Position numbers and translations under genes: made by a program. Below, piece after piece: positions 36,431 to 45,051 of a DNA stretch of 64,000 bases. The DNA is taken from the NCBI RefSeq assembly GCF_028867705.1, contig NZ_CP066171.1:1674001-1738000 (forward strand), written 5' to 3'. Each line of letters starts with the position of its first letter. The first letter of the stretch is position 1. The notes below the pieces were generated by a model. The model was not told the origin of the DNA and did not search any database. It was given only the letters and a program-made list of their open reading frames with translations. This stretch comes from Thermoleophilum album. GTDB lineage: Bacteria; Actinomycetota; Thermoleophilia; Solirubrobacterales; Thermoleophilaceae.

Positions 36431-38989
36431 ATGCAGCAAGACAACGCGGGGATCTTGCGGCGCCTAGCGCTCGGCTCGTCGCTGACGCTGGCCGTGACCG
36501 CGGCGCTGGCAGCAGCCTTCACTCTCCCGGCGAGCGCGGAACGCGAGAGCACCCTTGTCCGCCTGGCCAACGGCGAGGTCGTACGCGTCGCACTCGACAC
36601 GGTCGGCGACACCACGTCCTCGGCGACCCAGCTACTGCAGGGCACTGGAACCGCGACCGTTCCCACCGCGCCTTCGACGACGACCGTGCCGACCGCTCCC
36701 TCCGCCACCTCGCCGAGCGGCACGCAGCCGACGGGGCCCCAGACCACCCCGTCGACCGGCACCACCACGACACCGCCCGCTGGAACCGACACCACCGGCA
36801 CGACCGGTACGGGCACGACCGGTACCGGCACCACCACCAACCCTCAAGCCGAGGTCGAGATCGACCAGCCCCGCGCGACGCGCGAGCGCGACGAGCGTCG
36901 TGGGGCCAAGAAGCGCGAGCGTCGGATCGATCCCGACCGTCCGCGTGCCTCTCGCCCCAAGCCACGCCCCGCCACGCCGCTTCGTAACCCCGACGGCACG
37001 CCCACACGATCGAACCCGACCTACACCGAGGTGCTGCCCACGCCCCCGTCGGCGCGCAGCGTCCCCAACTTCATAATCAGCCGCTTCCGCGTGCCGCCCT
37101 TCCTGCTTCCGATCTACCAGGCGGCCGGCATCCAGTACGGCGTTCGCTGGGAGATCCTCGCGGCGATCAACGAGATCGAAACAGACTACGGCCGCAACCT
37201 CGCCGTGTCGTCGGCCGGCGCGGTCGGCTGGATGCAGTTCCTGCCGTCGACTTGGCGCGTCTACGGCGTGGACGCGAACAAGGACGGACGCAAAGATCCC
37301 TACAACCCCGTCGATGCGATCTTCGCCGCCGCTCGCTACCTGAAGGCGGCGGGCTACGACCAGGACGTCCGGCGCGCGATCTTCGCCTACAACCACGCCG
37401 ACTGGTACGTCGACTCGGTGCTGCTGCGGGCACGGCTGATCGCCGGGGTGCCCGCCGACCTGATCGGGTCGTTGACCGGTCTCACCGAGGGCCACTTCCC
37501 CGTCTACGCGCGCGCGCGTTATGCGGACGATGTCGCCGAACGCCAGCTCGTGACCCGCTTGCGTCCGGGCCAGAACGCAGCGCGGCTCGTCGAGTCGCGC
37601 GACGACCGGCGCGGCATCCGCATCTTCGCGCGCGTGGGCGCACCGGTCGTCGCCGTCAACGACGGCATCATCAAGAAGATCGGCTACAACCGCGAGCTCG
37701 GGCGCTACATCGTTCTCCAGGACGTCTACGGCAACCGCTACCTGTACGCGCACCTCGGTTCGATCTCGCGCTACTACCCGGTGCCGAAGGCCGATCCCGA
37801 GGCCACGCCGCGGGTCGCCAAGGCGGTGAGCGCGCGCTCGCGCCGCGACCCGCGTCCCACCGGTCCCGCGTCGGCAGGGACGCAACCGACGCGCGACAAC
37901 CCCGATCCGCAGCCGAGCGGTAAGACCGGCGACGACGCGCCCGCACCGCAGCCGTCTCTCCCGCTCAAGCAGCGCCTGTTCGCGCACCCCGACCACCCGC
38001 TGGCGCGCGACAACGGCGGTCTCGAACAGATCGCCGAGATGCGTGCCCGCAAGGACGGTCGCTTCGAAACCTTCCGCGCGTACTTCTCGCGGCCGTTCGG
38101 TCTCGATGCCAAGGACGTGCGTCTCAAGCGTCTGCGCAAGGGCTCGCGCGTGATCGGCGGCACGATCCTCGGTCGCATCGGCCGCACGGTGCCGGGCCTA
38201 GCTGCGCACGTCTACTTCGCGATTCGTCCCGCCGGCCGCGGTGCGCCACTGATCGATCCCAAGCCGATCCTCGACGGCTGGAAACTGCTCGAAGCGACGG
38301 CGATCTACCGTGCCTCGGGCCGTAACGTCCTCTACGGCGACGACGGCGACGGCATGTCGATCGGCCAGGTGCTGCTGCTGCCGAAGCCGCTGCTCGAGCG
38401 GCGTGTGCTGAGCGACCCGCGCATCGACATCTATCCCTGCGGGCGCGAGGACATCCGCTCGGGCCAGATCGACCGGCGCGTGCTGGCGGTGCTCGCCTAT
38501 CTGGCCGAGAACGGTCTGCGCCCGACGGTGACGAGCCTCAAGTGCGGTCACTCGTACTACACGAGCTCGGGCAACGTCTCGTACCACTCGTACGGGGCCG
38601 CGGTCGATATCGCCGCTCTCAACGGCATCCCGATCACCGGACACCAGGAGCGCGGCGGTATCACCGAGCAGGCGGTGCGTCTCCTGCTCAAGCTGCAAGG
38701 CACGATGCGCCCCGACGAGATCATCTCGTTGCTCGATCTCGGCGGCCCGTCGTTCGCGATGGCCGACCACTACGACCACATCCACGTCGGGTTCCGGCCG
38801 CTCTTCGGTGAGAACGGCAAACTCGGTCGTCAGGCGCTGGCGATACTCAAGCCGGGCCAGTGGAGCGACCTGATCGCGCAGCTCAAGAAGATCCGCAACC
38901 CCGAGGTGCCGGTGCGGCCATCGCGGTACGCGATCCCGACGCGGCGGGCGCATCGCCACCGCGCCAGCGGCGCGCACCGCGGCGACTGA
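36431..38989 (+). CDS. Secreted trimodular peptidoglycan enzyme: lytic transglycosylase, degenerate M23, M15 peptidase
   Basis: This 852-residue exported protein opens with a signal peptide (to about residue 36, ending LPASAE). It continues with a Thr/Gly/Pro-rich linker (about 60-140) and a basic stretch. Residues about 225-330 form an SLT/MltB-like lytic transglycosylase, with catalytic Glu248 in INEIETDYGRN and the WMQFLPSTWRVYG block. Residues 395-440 look like LytM/M23 (FARVGAPVVAVNDG and YLYAHLGSI), but the first zinc-ligand motif is missing. After a second Pro-rich linker, residues 690-790 match D,D/L,D-carboxypeptidase M15: SYHSYGAAVDIA with His719 and Asp726, and DHIHVGF with His783 and His785. 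It probably remodels the cell wall, cutting both glycan and peptide. Confidence 0.83.
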   Translation: MQQDNAGILRRLALGSSLTLAVTAALAAAFTLPASAERESTLVRLANGEVVRVALDTVGDTTSSATQLLQGTGTATVPTAPSTTTVPTAPSATSPSGTQPTGPQTTPSTGTTTTPPAGTDTTGTTGTGTTGTGTTTNPQAEVEIDQPRATRERDERRGAKKRERRIDPDRPRASRPKPRPATPLRNPDGTPTRSNPTYTEVLPTPPSARSVPNFIISRFRVPPFLLPIYQAAGIQYGVRWEILAAINEIETDYGRNLAVSSAGAVGWMQFLPSTWRVYGVDANKDGRKDPYNPVDAIFAAARYLKAAGYDQDVRRAIFAYNHADWYVDSVLLRARLIAGVPADLIGSLTGLTEGHFPVYARARYADDVAERQLVTRLRPGQNAARLVESRDDRRGIRIFARVGAPVVAVNDGIIKKIGYNRELGRYIVLQDVYGNRYLYAHLGSISRYYPVPKADPEATPRVAKAVSARSRRDPRPTGPASAGTQPTRDNPDPQPSGKTGDDAPAPQPSLPLKQRLFAHPDHPLARDNGGLEQIAEMRARKDGRFETFRAYFSRPFGLDAKDVRLKRLRKGSRVIGGTILGRIGRTVPGLAAHVYFAIRPAGRGAPLIDPKPILDGWKLLEATAIYRASGRNVLYGDDGDGMSIGQVLLLPKPLLERRVLSDPRIDIYPCGREDIRSGQIDRRVLAVLAYLAENGLRPTVTSLKCGHSYYTSSGNVSYHSYGAAVDIAALNGIPITGHQERGGITEQAVRLLLKLQGTMRPDEIISLLDLGGPSFAMADHYDHIHVGFRPLFGENGKLGRQALAILKPGQWSDLIAQLKKIRNPEVPVRPSRYAIPTRRAHRHRASGAHRGD

Positions 38990-39011
38990 CGGGGCCGCTG
39001 CGCTTGCCCGG

Positions 39012-39048
39012 CTTGCGGGGTCGCAGACCGCGCAGCGAGCCCCGTAAG
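39012..39048 (+). terminator. Imperfect hairpin between two plus-strand genes
   Basis: The arms cttgcgggg and ccccgtaag (one G-T wobble) enclose a 19-base loop that can extend the stem with a bulge (tcgc / gcga). It lies 22 bases after the peptidoglycan enzyme stop. There is no following T run, so it may only attenuate transcription or protect the 3' end. Confidence 0.35.
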
Positions 39049-39060
39049 GCCGCAAACGGT

Positions 39061-39879
39061 GTGTTCCCCTTCGTGCAGCTCGTCGTGCCCGCGCCGCCGC
39101 TGGTGGCCCCTGGCCGCTACCTGCTGCGAGCCAGCGAGGACACGGGAGCGCAAGCGCGGGCGGTCGTAGTTGTGGCGGGCGAGCCGCGCGTGGCGCGGCG
39201 CCGTCCGTTCGCGCGGCGGGCACGACGCCCACGGCCGCGGCCCGCCGCGCCCACCGCTCGCATCACGGTCGTGCGTCCAGAACCGCTCTCCCCGGCCGCC
39301 GCCCGCAAATGGCTGCGCGCGGCGGTCGCCGATCCCCGCGACGAGGTCGCGGACGCGCTCGTTAACGCCAACGCGCTGCTGGCGTGCACACGCCAGGCGT
39401 TCGCGAGCCCCGATCCGCGCGACATCACGCCGCTCTCGCTAATCGCGGTGCGGTTGGGCTTCGGAAGCGGCGAGCGTGCGGCGCATGGCGAAGGCGACGT
39501 CGTCGTCGAGCTGCGCGACTTTCCCGCCGGCGAGCGTCGCCGCGGCGCGCAGCGCGGCGACGAGCTGCTGGCCGACCTGGTCGCCGGGCGCAGACCGCTC
39601 GAGCCGGCAGCCGAGCTCGCCCTCCTCGCCCACCAGCAGGCTGCCGCCGGTCGCCCCGTCGTCGCGCGGGCGCTGCTCGCCGCCGCTTGCGCGCAAGCCG
39701 AGCGCGAGCCCGGGCGGCCGCACCTGCCGCGCGCTGTTGCGGAGCGCTGTCGCGCTGCAGCCGCGAGCGCCGGCAGCGACTGCGCCCAGCTGGCGAATCT
39801 CGCGCGCGAGCTGGCGGACGCCATCCGCCATCGCGAGGCAGCGTCGACGGTCCGCAGCGGACCGCAATCCATGAACTAG
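39061..39879 (+). CDS. Conserved Thermoleophilia-type hypothetical protein
   Basis: This 272-residue protein has no recognised enzyme motif. Its N-terminal 40 residues (FVQLVVPAPPLVAPGRYLLR, then AVVVVAGEP) are predicted beta. A highly basic Arg/Pro hinge follows. The C-terminal 140 residues are helical: AARKWLRAAVADPRDEVADA, ALVNANALLACTRQAF, SLIAVRLGFGSGERAAHGEG and VVELRDFPA. I associate this layout with conserved hypothetical proteins from Solirubrobacterales genomes, but that is from memory. The start is GTG 39061, 71 bases after the peptidoglycan enzyme; it may be co-transcribed with it. Its stop lies ten bases from the convergent sirtuin stop. Confidence 0.55.
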   Translation: MFPFVQLVVPAPPLVAPGRYLLRASEDTGAQARAVVVVAGEPRVARRRPFARRARRPRPRPAAPTARITVVRPEPLSPAAARKWLRAAVADPRDEVADALVNANALLACTRQAFASPDPRDITPLSLIAVRLGFGSGERAAHGEGDVVVELRDFPAGERRRGAQRGDELLADLVAGRRPLEPAAELALLAHQQAAAGRPVVARALLAAACAQAEREPGRPHLPRAVAERCRAAAASAGSDCAQLANLARELADAIRHREAASTVRSGPQSMN

Positions 39880-39897
39880 AGCGAACGAACTAGAGCG
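39873..39897. repeat. 11-bp tandem duplication spanning two convergent stop codons
   Basis: The sequence gaactagagcg occurs at 39873-39883 and again at 39887-39897. The first copy contains the TAG of the plus-strand hypothetical gene and the second the TAG of the sirtuin on the minus strand. It is a small local duplication. Confidence 0.6.
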
Positions 39898-40672
39898 CCG
39901 ACAGCACGGCGTCGAGCTCGTCGACGACGTCGCCGTCGAGCTTCACCGTCGCCTCGCCGTCGTAGGGCGTGGGCCCTTGCGTGACGAGCACGATCCGCCC
40001 GCCTGACAGAAGCGTCTGCCGCGGCAGCCCCGCGACCGGCCAGACTTCGAGCGAGGAGCCGATGCAAAGCATGAGATCGGCCGTGCGCGCCAGGTCCTCG
40101 GCCTCGCGCAACGCCGCCGCGGGCAAAAACTCGCCGAAGAGCACAACGTCGGGCTTGAGCGGTTCGCGGCAGCGGCGACAGCGCGGCACTAGCTCGCCGT
40201 CTCGCAGCAGCTCCAGCACCTCCTCGTAGCCGCGCGCCTCTCCGCACACCAGGCACACGCAGCGGTCGATCGAGCCGTGCACCTCGATCACCCGCCGCGA
40301 TCCGGCGCGACGGTGCAAGCGATCGATGTTCTGGGTAATCACGGCGCGTAGGTAGCCCTCGTGCTCTAGCCGTGCGAGCGCGTAGTGCGCCGGGTTCGGC
40401 GCGACGTCGGCGAGTCCGAGGAAGCGCTCGCTGTAGAAACGCCAGAACTGCTCGGGATCGTCGCGGAAGGCATCGATGTGCGCGACCTTCATCGGGTCGA
40501 CACGCTCCCACAGCCCACGTCCCGGCGAGCGGAAGTCGGGGATACCCGACGGAACCGAGATCCCGGCGCCGGTCAGCGCGACACAGAACCGTGACTCGCG
40601 GATCAGCTCGGCGACGGCGCCGGCGGCGCCGCTGGTAGCGCGCGAGCGGCGTCCCGCGCGGTCAGCGTCCAC
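39890..40672 (-). CDS. cobB: Sir2-family NAD-dependent protein deacylase
   Basis: Sirtuins remove acyl groups from lysines using NAD+. The 260-residue protein has the NAD motif GAGISVPSGIPDFRS (from about residue 35) and the TQNIDRLH motif. The catalytic His132 is in VIEVHGSIDR, and a zinc ribbon is made by Cys140-x2-Cys143 (CLVC) and Cys165-x2-Cys168 (CRRC). CIGSSLEVWPVAG completes the fold. GTG 40672 overlaps the end of the enoyl-CoA hydratase gene by 11 bases. Linkage to beta-oxidation genes suggests control of acyl-CoA-driven lysine acylation. Substrate preference cannot be read from the sequence. Confidence 0.92.
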   Translation of the reverse strand: MDADRAGRRSRATSGAAGAVAELIRESRFCVALTGAGISVPSGIPDFRSPGRGLWERVDPMKVAHIDAFRDDPEQFWRFYSERFLGLADVAPNPAHYALARLEHEGYLRAVITQNIDRLHRRAGSRRVIEVHGSIDRCVCLVCGEARGYEEVLELLRDGELVPRCRRCREPLKPDVVLFGEFLPAAALREAEDLARTADLMLCIGSSLEVWPVAGLPRQTLLSGGRIVLVTQGPTPYDGEATVKLDGDVVDELDAVLSAL

Positions 40673-41765
40673 GGAAGCGCGGCTTGCGCCGCTCGAGGAA
40701 GGCTGCGATCCCTTCGCGGGCATCTTCGCTCGTGAAAACGCGCGCGAATCCCTCGGCCTCGCTGGCGAGGCCGGCGTCGAGGTCGCCGTGCGCCGAGACG
40801 CGCTTGATCTCTTCGATCGCGCGCGGCGCCTGAGCGGCCAGCTTGCGCGCCCACGCCAGCGCGGTGTCGAACAGCTCGTGGTCGGGAACAACAGCGTTCA
40901 CGAGGCCGAGACGGTGCGCCTCCCAGGCGTCGATCGGGTCGCCGAGGAGATTGAGTTCGAGCGCCTTGGCCTCTCCTACGATCCGCGGCAGCCGCTGGGT
41001 GCCACCGAAGCCGGGAATGATCCCGAGGTTGATCTCGGGCTGACCGAAGCTCGCGGACTCGCCGGCGATGCGGAAATCGCAGGCCATCGCCAGCTCGCAA
41101 CCACCGCCGAGCGCTACAGCGTTGACGGCCGCGATCGTTACGGTCGACGAGCGCTCCATCGCGCGCATCAACCGGTGAGCGGTGGCGACAAGGTCGCGCC
41201 CCTCGCTGTCGGGGTCGATGCGCGTGAACTCCTTGATGTCGGCCCCGGCGCAGAAGGTGAAGATGTTCGAGGAGGCGATCACGAGCGCGCGCAAGCGCCC
41301 GTCGACCTCCTGCCAGAGCGCCTCGAGGTCGCGTAGCGCCTGCGGCGACAGCGGGTTGGCGGGCGGCCGGTTGAGCCACGCGATGCCGATATCGCCGCGG
41401 GTTTCGAGCAACACCGTCTCGCGCTCGCCGCCGGTATTGGGCTGCGGATACGGGAAGAAACCTTGACCGCTCTTTTTGCCGAGCCGACCCTGGGCGACCA
41501 GCCGGCGCAGGATCGTGGGTGGCGCGAACGCCGGGCCCCACTCGCGCTCGGCGCGCTCGAGCGCCGCCAGCACTTCGTCGAGGCCGCGCTCGTCGGCACG
41601 CTGGAAGGGTCCCGGCAGGATTCCCGCGCCGAGCATCATCGCCACCTCGATCTCGCGCGCGCCGGCGACACCCTCCTCGAGCACCAAACATGCTTCGACG
41701 AGCGCTTTGAGGGAAAAGCGCTCGACGAGCGACTGGGCGGTGGCGTCAGGCGCTGCCGTGCTCAT
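40662..41765 (-). CDS. 3-hydroxyacyl-CoA dehydrogenase C-terminal domain fused to enoyl-CoA hydratase
   Basis: This 367-residue protein carries a 3-hydroxyacyl-CoA dehydrogenase C-terminal domain at about residues 12-108 (SLKALVEACLVLEEGVAGAR, then RLGKKSGQGFFPYP). After it comes a complete crotonase domain at about 115-365. The oxyanion hole is AGADIKEF, and the first catalytic Glu is Glu224 in LGGGCELAMACDFR. The second is in PEINLGIIPGFGGTQRLPR. It therefore hydrates enoyl-CoA in beta-oxidation. The start, ATG 41765, lies within the end of the upstream dehydrogenase gene (20-base overlap). Together the two genes hold all domains of FadB/FadJ, but split and in permuted order. Confidence 0.88.
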   Translation of the reverse strand: MSTAAPDATAQSLVERFSLKALVEACLVLEEGVAGAREIEVAMMLGAGILPGPFQRADERGLDEVLAALERAEREWGPAFAPPTILRRLVAQGRLGKKSGQGFFPYPQPNTGGERETVLLETRGDIGIAWLNRPPANPLSPQALRDLEALWQEVDGRLRALVIASSNIFTFCAGADIKEFTRIDPDSEGRDLVATAHRLMRAMERSSTVTIAAVNAVALGGGCELAMACDFRIAGESASFGQPEINLGIIPGFGGTQRLPRIVGEAKALELNLLGDPIDAWEAHRLGLVNAVVPDHELFDTALAWARKLAAQAPRAIEEIKRVSAHGDLDAGLASEAEGFARVFTSEDAREGIAAFLERRKPRFRGR

Positions 41766-42627
41766 AGAACCCCTTTCCGGTCTTTTGCCCGAGGTGCCCG
41801 GCGGCGACCAGCTCGCGCAGCTTCCCGAGCACGTGGAAGCGTTCGGGACCGTACTGCTCGTACAGGTGCTCGGCGACGTGGAGCACGGTGTCGAGACCGA
41901 GCAGGTCGGTGAGGAAGTAGGGCCCCATCGGCGCCGCACGCGACTCCTGCACAGCGCGATCGACTTGCTCGAACGACAGCCCGTCCTCCTCGGTGGCACG
42001 CCAGAGCTCCGACAGCGCGGAGAGCAGCACGCGGTTGACGACGAACCCCGGCACCTCTTCGCAGCGAATCGGCGTCTTGCGGATCGCGAGCGCGAAGTTG
42101 CTGGCTGCCCGCAGCGTTTCGGGCGCGGTGTCCTCGCCGGCCACGATCTCGATCAGGCGCATCACCGACGCCGGGTAGAAAAAGTGGAAGCCGCAAACCT
42201 GGTGGGGCCGACTGGTCGCCTCGCCCATCTCGGTGATCGAGAGCGACGAGGTGTTCGAGGCGAGGATCGCGTGACCGGGAGTGCAGGCGTCGAGCTCGGC
42301 GAACACGCGCCGTTTGAGGTCCATCCGCTCGGGGACGGCTTCGATCACGAAGTCGACGTCGCCGAACGGCGCGTAGGAAGTCGTGCCCTCGATCAGCCCG
42401 AGTGTCTCCTCGGCTTGGCGGCGGGCCTCCTCCTCGCTCAGCTTGCCCTTCGCGACGAGACTGCGCAGTCGCCCTTCGGTCACCTCGCGCGCCTTCGCAA
42501 GACCCTGGTCGACGAAGCGCTGCTCGATGTCCTTGAGCACGACGGGAATGCCGGCAGCCGCTACGACCTGGGCGATCTCGCCCCCCATCGTGCCAGCACC
42601 GACGACAGCTGCCTTGAAGACGAACAT
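41746..42627 (-). CDS. 3-hydroxyacyl-CoA dehydrogenase (HBD-like)
   Basis: This 293-residue enzyme oxidises 3-hydroxyacyl-CoA with NAD+. The Rossmann motif is VVGAGTMGGEIAQVVAAAG (Gly10-x-Gly12-x2-Gly15). The core has DVDFVIEAVPE, ASNTSSLSITEM and GFHFFYPASVMRLIEI with the catalytic His. The C-terminal helical dimer domain carries PGFVVNRVLL and GLDTVLHVAEHLYEQYG. It overlaps the downstream hydratase fusion by 20 bases. The promoter side faces an Rrf2 gene with an inverted repeat between. It is a normal-length paralogue of 3-hydroxybutyryl-CoA dehydrogenases. Confidence 0.93.
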   Translation of the reverse strand: MFVFKAAVVGAGTMGGEIAQVVAAAGIPVVLKDIEQRFVDQGLAKAREVTEGRLRSLVAKGKLSEEEARRQAEETLGLIEGTTSYAPFGDVDFVIEAVPERMDLKRRVFAELDACTPGHAILASNTSSLSITEMGEATSRPHQVCGFHFFYPASVMRLIEIVAGEDTAPETLRAASNFALAIRKTPIRCEEVPGFVVNRVLLSALSELWRATEEDGLSFEQVDRAVQESRAAPMGPYFLTDLLGLDTVLHVAEHLYEQYGPERFHVLGKLRELVAAGHLGQKTGKGFYEHGSA

Positions 42628-42682
42628 CGCTCCTCCGTGTGTCTACGGGCCGAACTGCCGCGATCGCTCGTAGCCGTCCGTC

Positions 42683-42704
42683 GCCGCACCCGGCTCGGTG
42701 CGGC
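42683..42704. repeat. Inverted repeat between divergent hydroxyacyl-CoA dehydrogenase and Rrf2 genes
   Basis: Arms gccgcacc and ggtgcggc (8 bp, perfect) enclose a 6-base loop, 30 bases before the Rrf2 start and 56 bases before the dehydrogenase start. It is well placed to be an operator, perhaps for the adjacent Rrf2 regulator itself. Confidence 0.45.
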
Positions 42705-42733
42705 AAGTTACCGCAGCCGGGCAGAATGGCGCC

Positions 42734-43213
42734 GTGCGCATTTCCACGAAAGCGGACTACGCTGTGCGAGCGGTGGTGGAGCTGGCCGCGCGCGGCGAGG
42801 AGGAGCGTTTCACGAAAGCCGACGAGCTCGCCCGCGCCCAAGGGTTGCCGCTCAGCTTCCTCGAGAACATCCTCGGCGAGCTGCGCGCCGCCGGGCTCGT
42901 GCAGACGCGGCGCGGCGCCGAAGGCGGATACCGCCTGGCGCTCCCTGCCGACAAGATCACGATCGCCGATGTGGTGCGCGCTGTCGAGGGTCCGCTGGCA
43001 TCGGTCCGCGGCGAGCCCCCCGAGCGGGTGTCCTATTCGGGCGCAGCAGCGACGCTACAGGAGGTGTGGATCGCTGTGCGCGCGAGCGTGCGCTCGGTCT
43101 GCGAACGCGTCACGCTCGCCGACGTAGCACGCGGCCGTCTGCCCGACCATGTTCGCGAGCTCGCCACCGATCCCGACGCCCGCACGACTCGCGTCGGGCC
43201 CGCCGGCCGCTAG
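42734..43213 (+). CDS. Rrf2-family transcription regulator (CymR-like, no Fe-S cysteine cluster)
   Basis: The 159-residue protein has the Rrf2 winged helix: [39 protein letters not shown] as recognition region, and [16 protein letters not shown] as the wing. A dimer helix follows. Its only Cys, in SVRSVCERV, cannot form the three-Cys cluster used by IscR and NsrR, so it more resembles CymR, which controls sulfur metabolism through CysK. It sits tail to tail with the sulfate transporter gene cysA (CTAG overlap of stop codons). Regulation of sulfate uptake is therefore a plausible inference. GTG 42734 fits the conserved start. Confidence 0.85.
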   Translation: MRISTKADYAVRAVVELAARGEEERFTKADELARAQGLPLSFLENILGELRAAGLVQTRRGAEGGYRLALPADKITIADVVRAVEGPLASVRGEPPERVSYSGAAATLQEVWIAVRASVRSVCERVTLADVARGRLPDHVRELATDPDARTTRVGPAGR

Positions 43214-44160
43214 GCGACGGCGAGGGGCGTGTCGACGCGCAGCCAGGCGATGTCGCCCTGCCGCAGGTCGAGCTCGCGGTAGCGGCGGCGCGGCACACGC
43301 ACCTCGCACTCGCCGCCGCCGGCCAGCGCCAGTTCGATGCGGATCTCGGGACCGAGGTCGGCGATCCGCGTGACCATCGCCTCGACGGCCCCGTCGGCGG
43401 GAGCGTCGAGGAGGTCGATCTCGTCGGGACGGGCGACGAGGTCACCAACGCGTGTGCTGTCGCCGACGAAGTCGCGCACGAAAGCGCTGCACGGTGAGTC
43501 GTAGAGCTCGCTCGGTGAACCGACCTGTTCGAGCCGCCCGTCGTTCAGCACAGCGATGCGATCGGCGAGCTCCATCGCCTCGGCGCGATCGTGGGTGACG
43601 ATCAGCGTCGTCGCCCCGAGCTCGTCGTGGAGTTCACGCAGCCAGGCGCGCAGCTCGCGGCGGACGTGGGCGTCGAGGGCTGAGAAGGGCTCGTCGAGCA
43701 ACAGCACGCGCGGCTCGATCGCGAGCGCACGCGCAAGCGCCATGCGCTGGCGCTGGCCTCCCGACAACTGGTGCGGGCGCCGGTCGGCGAACTTCGCAAG
43801 CCCGACCATCGCCAGCAAACGCTCGACACGGCGTCGCACCTCGTCGCGCGGGGTGCGCCGCACGCGCAAGCCGAAGGCAACGTTCTCCCAGACTGTCAAG
43901 TGCGGGAACGGCGCGTAGTGCTGGAACACGAAGCCGATGCCGCGCTGTTGCGGCGGAGCGTAGGTGACGTCGCGCCCGTCGATCGCCACTGTCCCGGCGT
44001 CAGGCAGCTCGAGACCTGCAACCACCCGCAGCAAGGTCGACTTGCCCGAACCCGACGGCCCGAGCAGCGCGACCAGCTCGCCGGCTTCGACGGCGAGGTC
44101 GACGTGCTCCAGCGCTGTCACAGCGCCGTAGTGCACGCTCACACCCGACAGCTCGATCAC
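43210..44160 (-). CDS. cysA: Sulfate/thiosulfate ABC transporter ATP-binding protein
   Basis: CysA powers sulfate import. The 316-residue protein has Walker [12 protein letters not shown] (about 33-43), the Q-loop [15 protein letters not shown], the signature [17 protein letters not shown] and Walker [12 protein letters not shown] His switch in [15 protein letters not shown] completes the core. A C-terminal TOBE-like part ([12 protein letters not shown]) follows, as in CysA. It is the last gene of the sbp-cysT-cysW-cysA operon, 12 bases after cysW. Molybdate or thiosulfate uptake is possible, but the two distinct permeases and the binding protein fit sulfate best. Confidence 0.92.
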   Translation of the reverse strand: MIELSGVSVHYGAVTALEHVDLAVEAGELVALLGPSGSGKSTLLRVVAGLELPDAGTVAIDGRDVTYAPPQQRGIGFVFQHYAPFPHLTVWENVAFGLRVRRTPRDEVRRRVERLLAMVGLAKFADRRPHQLSGGQRQRMALARALAIEPRVLLLDEPFSALDAHVRRELRAWLRELHDELGATTLIVTHDRAEAMELADRIAVLNDGRLEQVGSPSELYDSPCSAFVRDFVGDSTRVGDLVARPDEIDLLDAPADGAVEAMVTRIADLGPEIRIELALAGGGECEVRVPRRRYRELDLRQGDIAWLRVDTPLAVA

Positions 44161-44172
44161 TGCAACCCCTCC

Positions 44173-45051
44173 CTAGTCGCGAGCGTGGTCTGTGGTCGTC
44201 TTCAAGAGCAGGACCAGCGCCAGGATTGCCGCGGCAGCCAAAAGCAGCGCCGCCGCGTAGGCCCCGGCTAGGTCGAAGTTCTCGTACCGCTGCTGGACGA
44301 GCAGCGTGAGCGTCTGGGTGCGTCCCACGAGGTTGCCGCTGATCACACTCACGGCCCCGAACTCGCCGAGGGCGCGGGCGAGCGACAGCACAGCACCATG
44401 GACGAGGGCGAGTTTCAGCGACGGCAAGGTGACGCGCCAGAACGCCTGCCAAGGCGAAGCGCCGAGGGTGAGCGCGGCCTGCTCGCGCTCGCTGCCGAGA
44501 GCACGCAGAACCGGGATCACCTCACGCGCGGTGTAGGGCGTGCAGATGAAGACGGTGGCAACGACGACCCCGAGCGGCGTGAAAGCCACCGCGATCGGCA
44601 GGTCGGCGAACCACCCTTCGCGACCGAAGAGCGCCAGTAGCGCCAGACCCACCACGACCGGCGAGACAGCGAGCGGAACATCGAGGAGGGCCTCGGCGAA
44701 GCGCCGGCCGGGAAGGCGCGAGCGGACGACGTAGAGCGCGACGATGGTGCCGAGCACGCTGCAGACAACGGTCGCGACGCCCGCCGCGAGCAGCGTCAGC
44801 CGCAGGGCCGAGAGCGCCTCAGGAGCTGTCAGCGCGCTGACGAAGCGATCGATTCCCGGCGACAGTGCCTGCCAGGCGATAAAGCCCAGGGGCAGTACCA
44901 CGAGCGCTGCCAGGTACGCGAGCACCACCAAGCGCAGCGCGAGAGCGCCGACCGCCTTTCGCCGACGGTGTATCCGCTTGGCCGTCGCGGAGGGTGGCAC
45001 CGGTCGGTAATCGTTGGCGCTGCGCACTGCGAGCGTTGCCTCGGTGCTCAC
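44173..45051 (-). CDS. cysW: Sulfate ABC transporter permease CysW
   Basis: CysW is one of two permeases of the sulfate importer. The 292-residue protein has about six hydrophobic helices. The EAA loop that contacts CysA reads EREQAALTLGASPWQAFWRV, followed by the CysW hallmark ALGEFGAVSVISGNLVGRT. The closing helix is Leu/Ala-rich. GTG 45051 overlaps the cysT stop as GTGA, so the two permeases are made together. The 30-residue N-terminus is basic and polar, as usual for this subunit. Upstream in-frame codons to 45609 shadow cysT. Confidence 0.92.
   Translation of the reverse strand: MSTEATLAVRSANDYRPVPPSATAKRIHRRRKAVGALALRLVVLAYLAALVVLPLGFIAWQALSPGIDRFVSALTAPEALSALRLTLLAAGVATVVCSVLGTIVALYVVRSRLPGRRFAEALLDVPLAVSPVVVGLALLALFGREGWFADLPIAVAFTPLGVVVATVFICTPYTAREVIPVLRALGSEREQAALTLGASPWQAFWRVTLPSLKLALVHGAVLSLARALGEFGAVSVISGNLVGRTQTLTLLVQQRYENFDLAGAYAAALLLAAAAILALVLLLKTTTDHARD

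Noticed and set aside
36670..36840. Short tandem repeats (Thr/Gly/Pro codons)
   Set aside because: They encode the disordered linker of the secreted enzyme; not an independent repeat element or CRISPR.
36632..37996. 454-residue minus-strand open frame
   Set aside because: Antisense shadow of the peptidoglycan enzyme, whose domains are clear.
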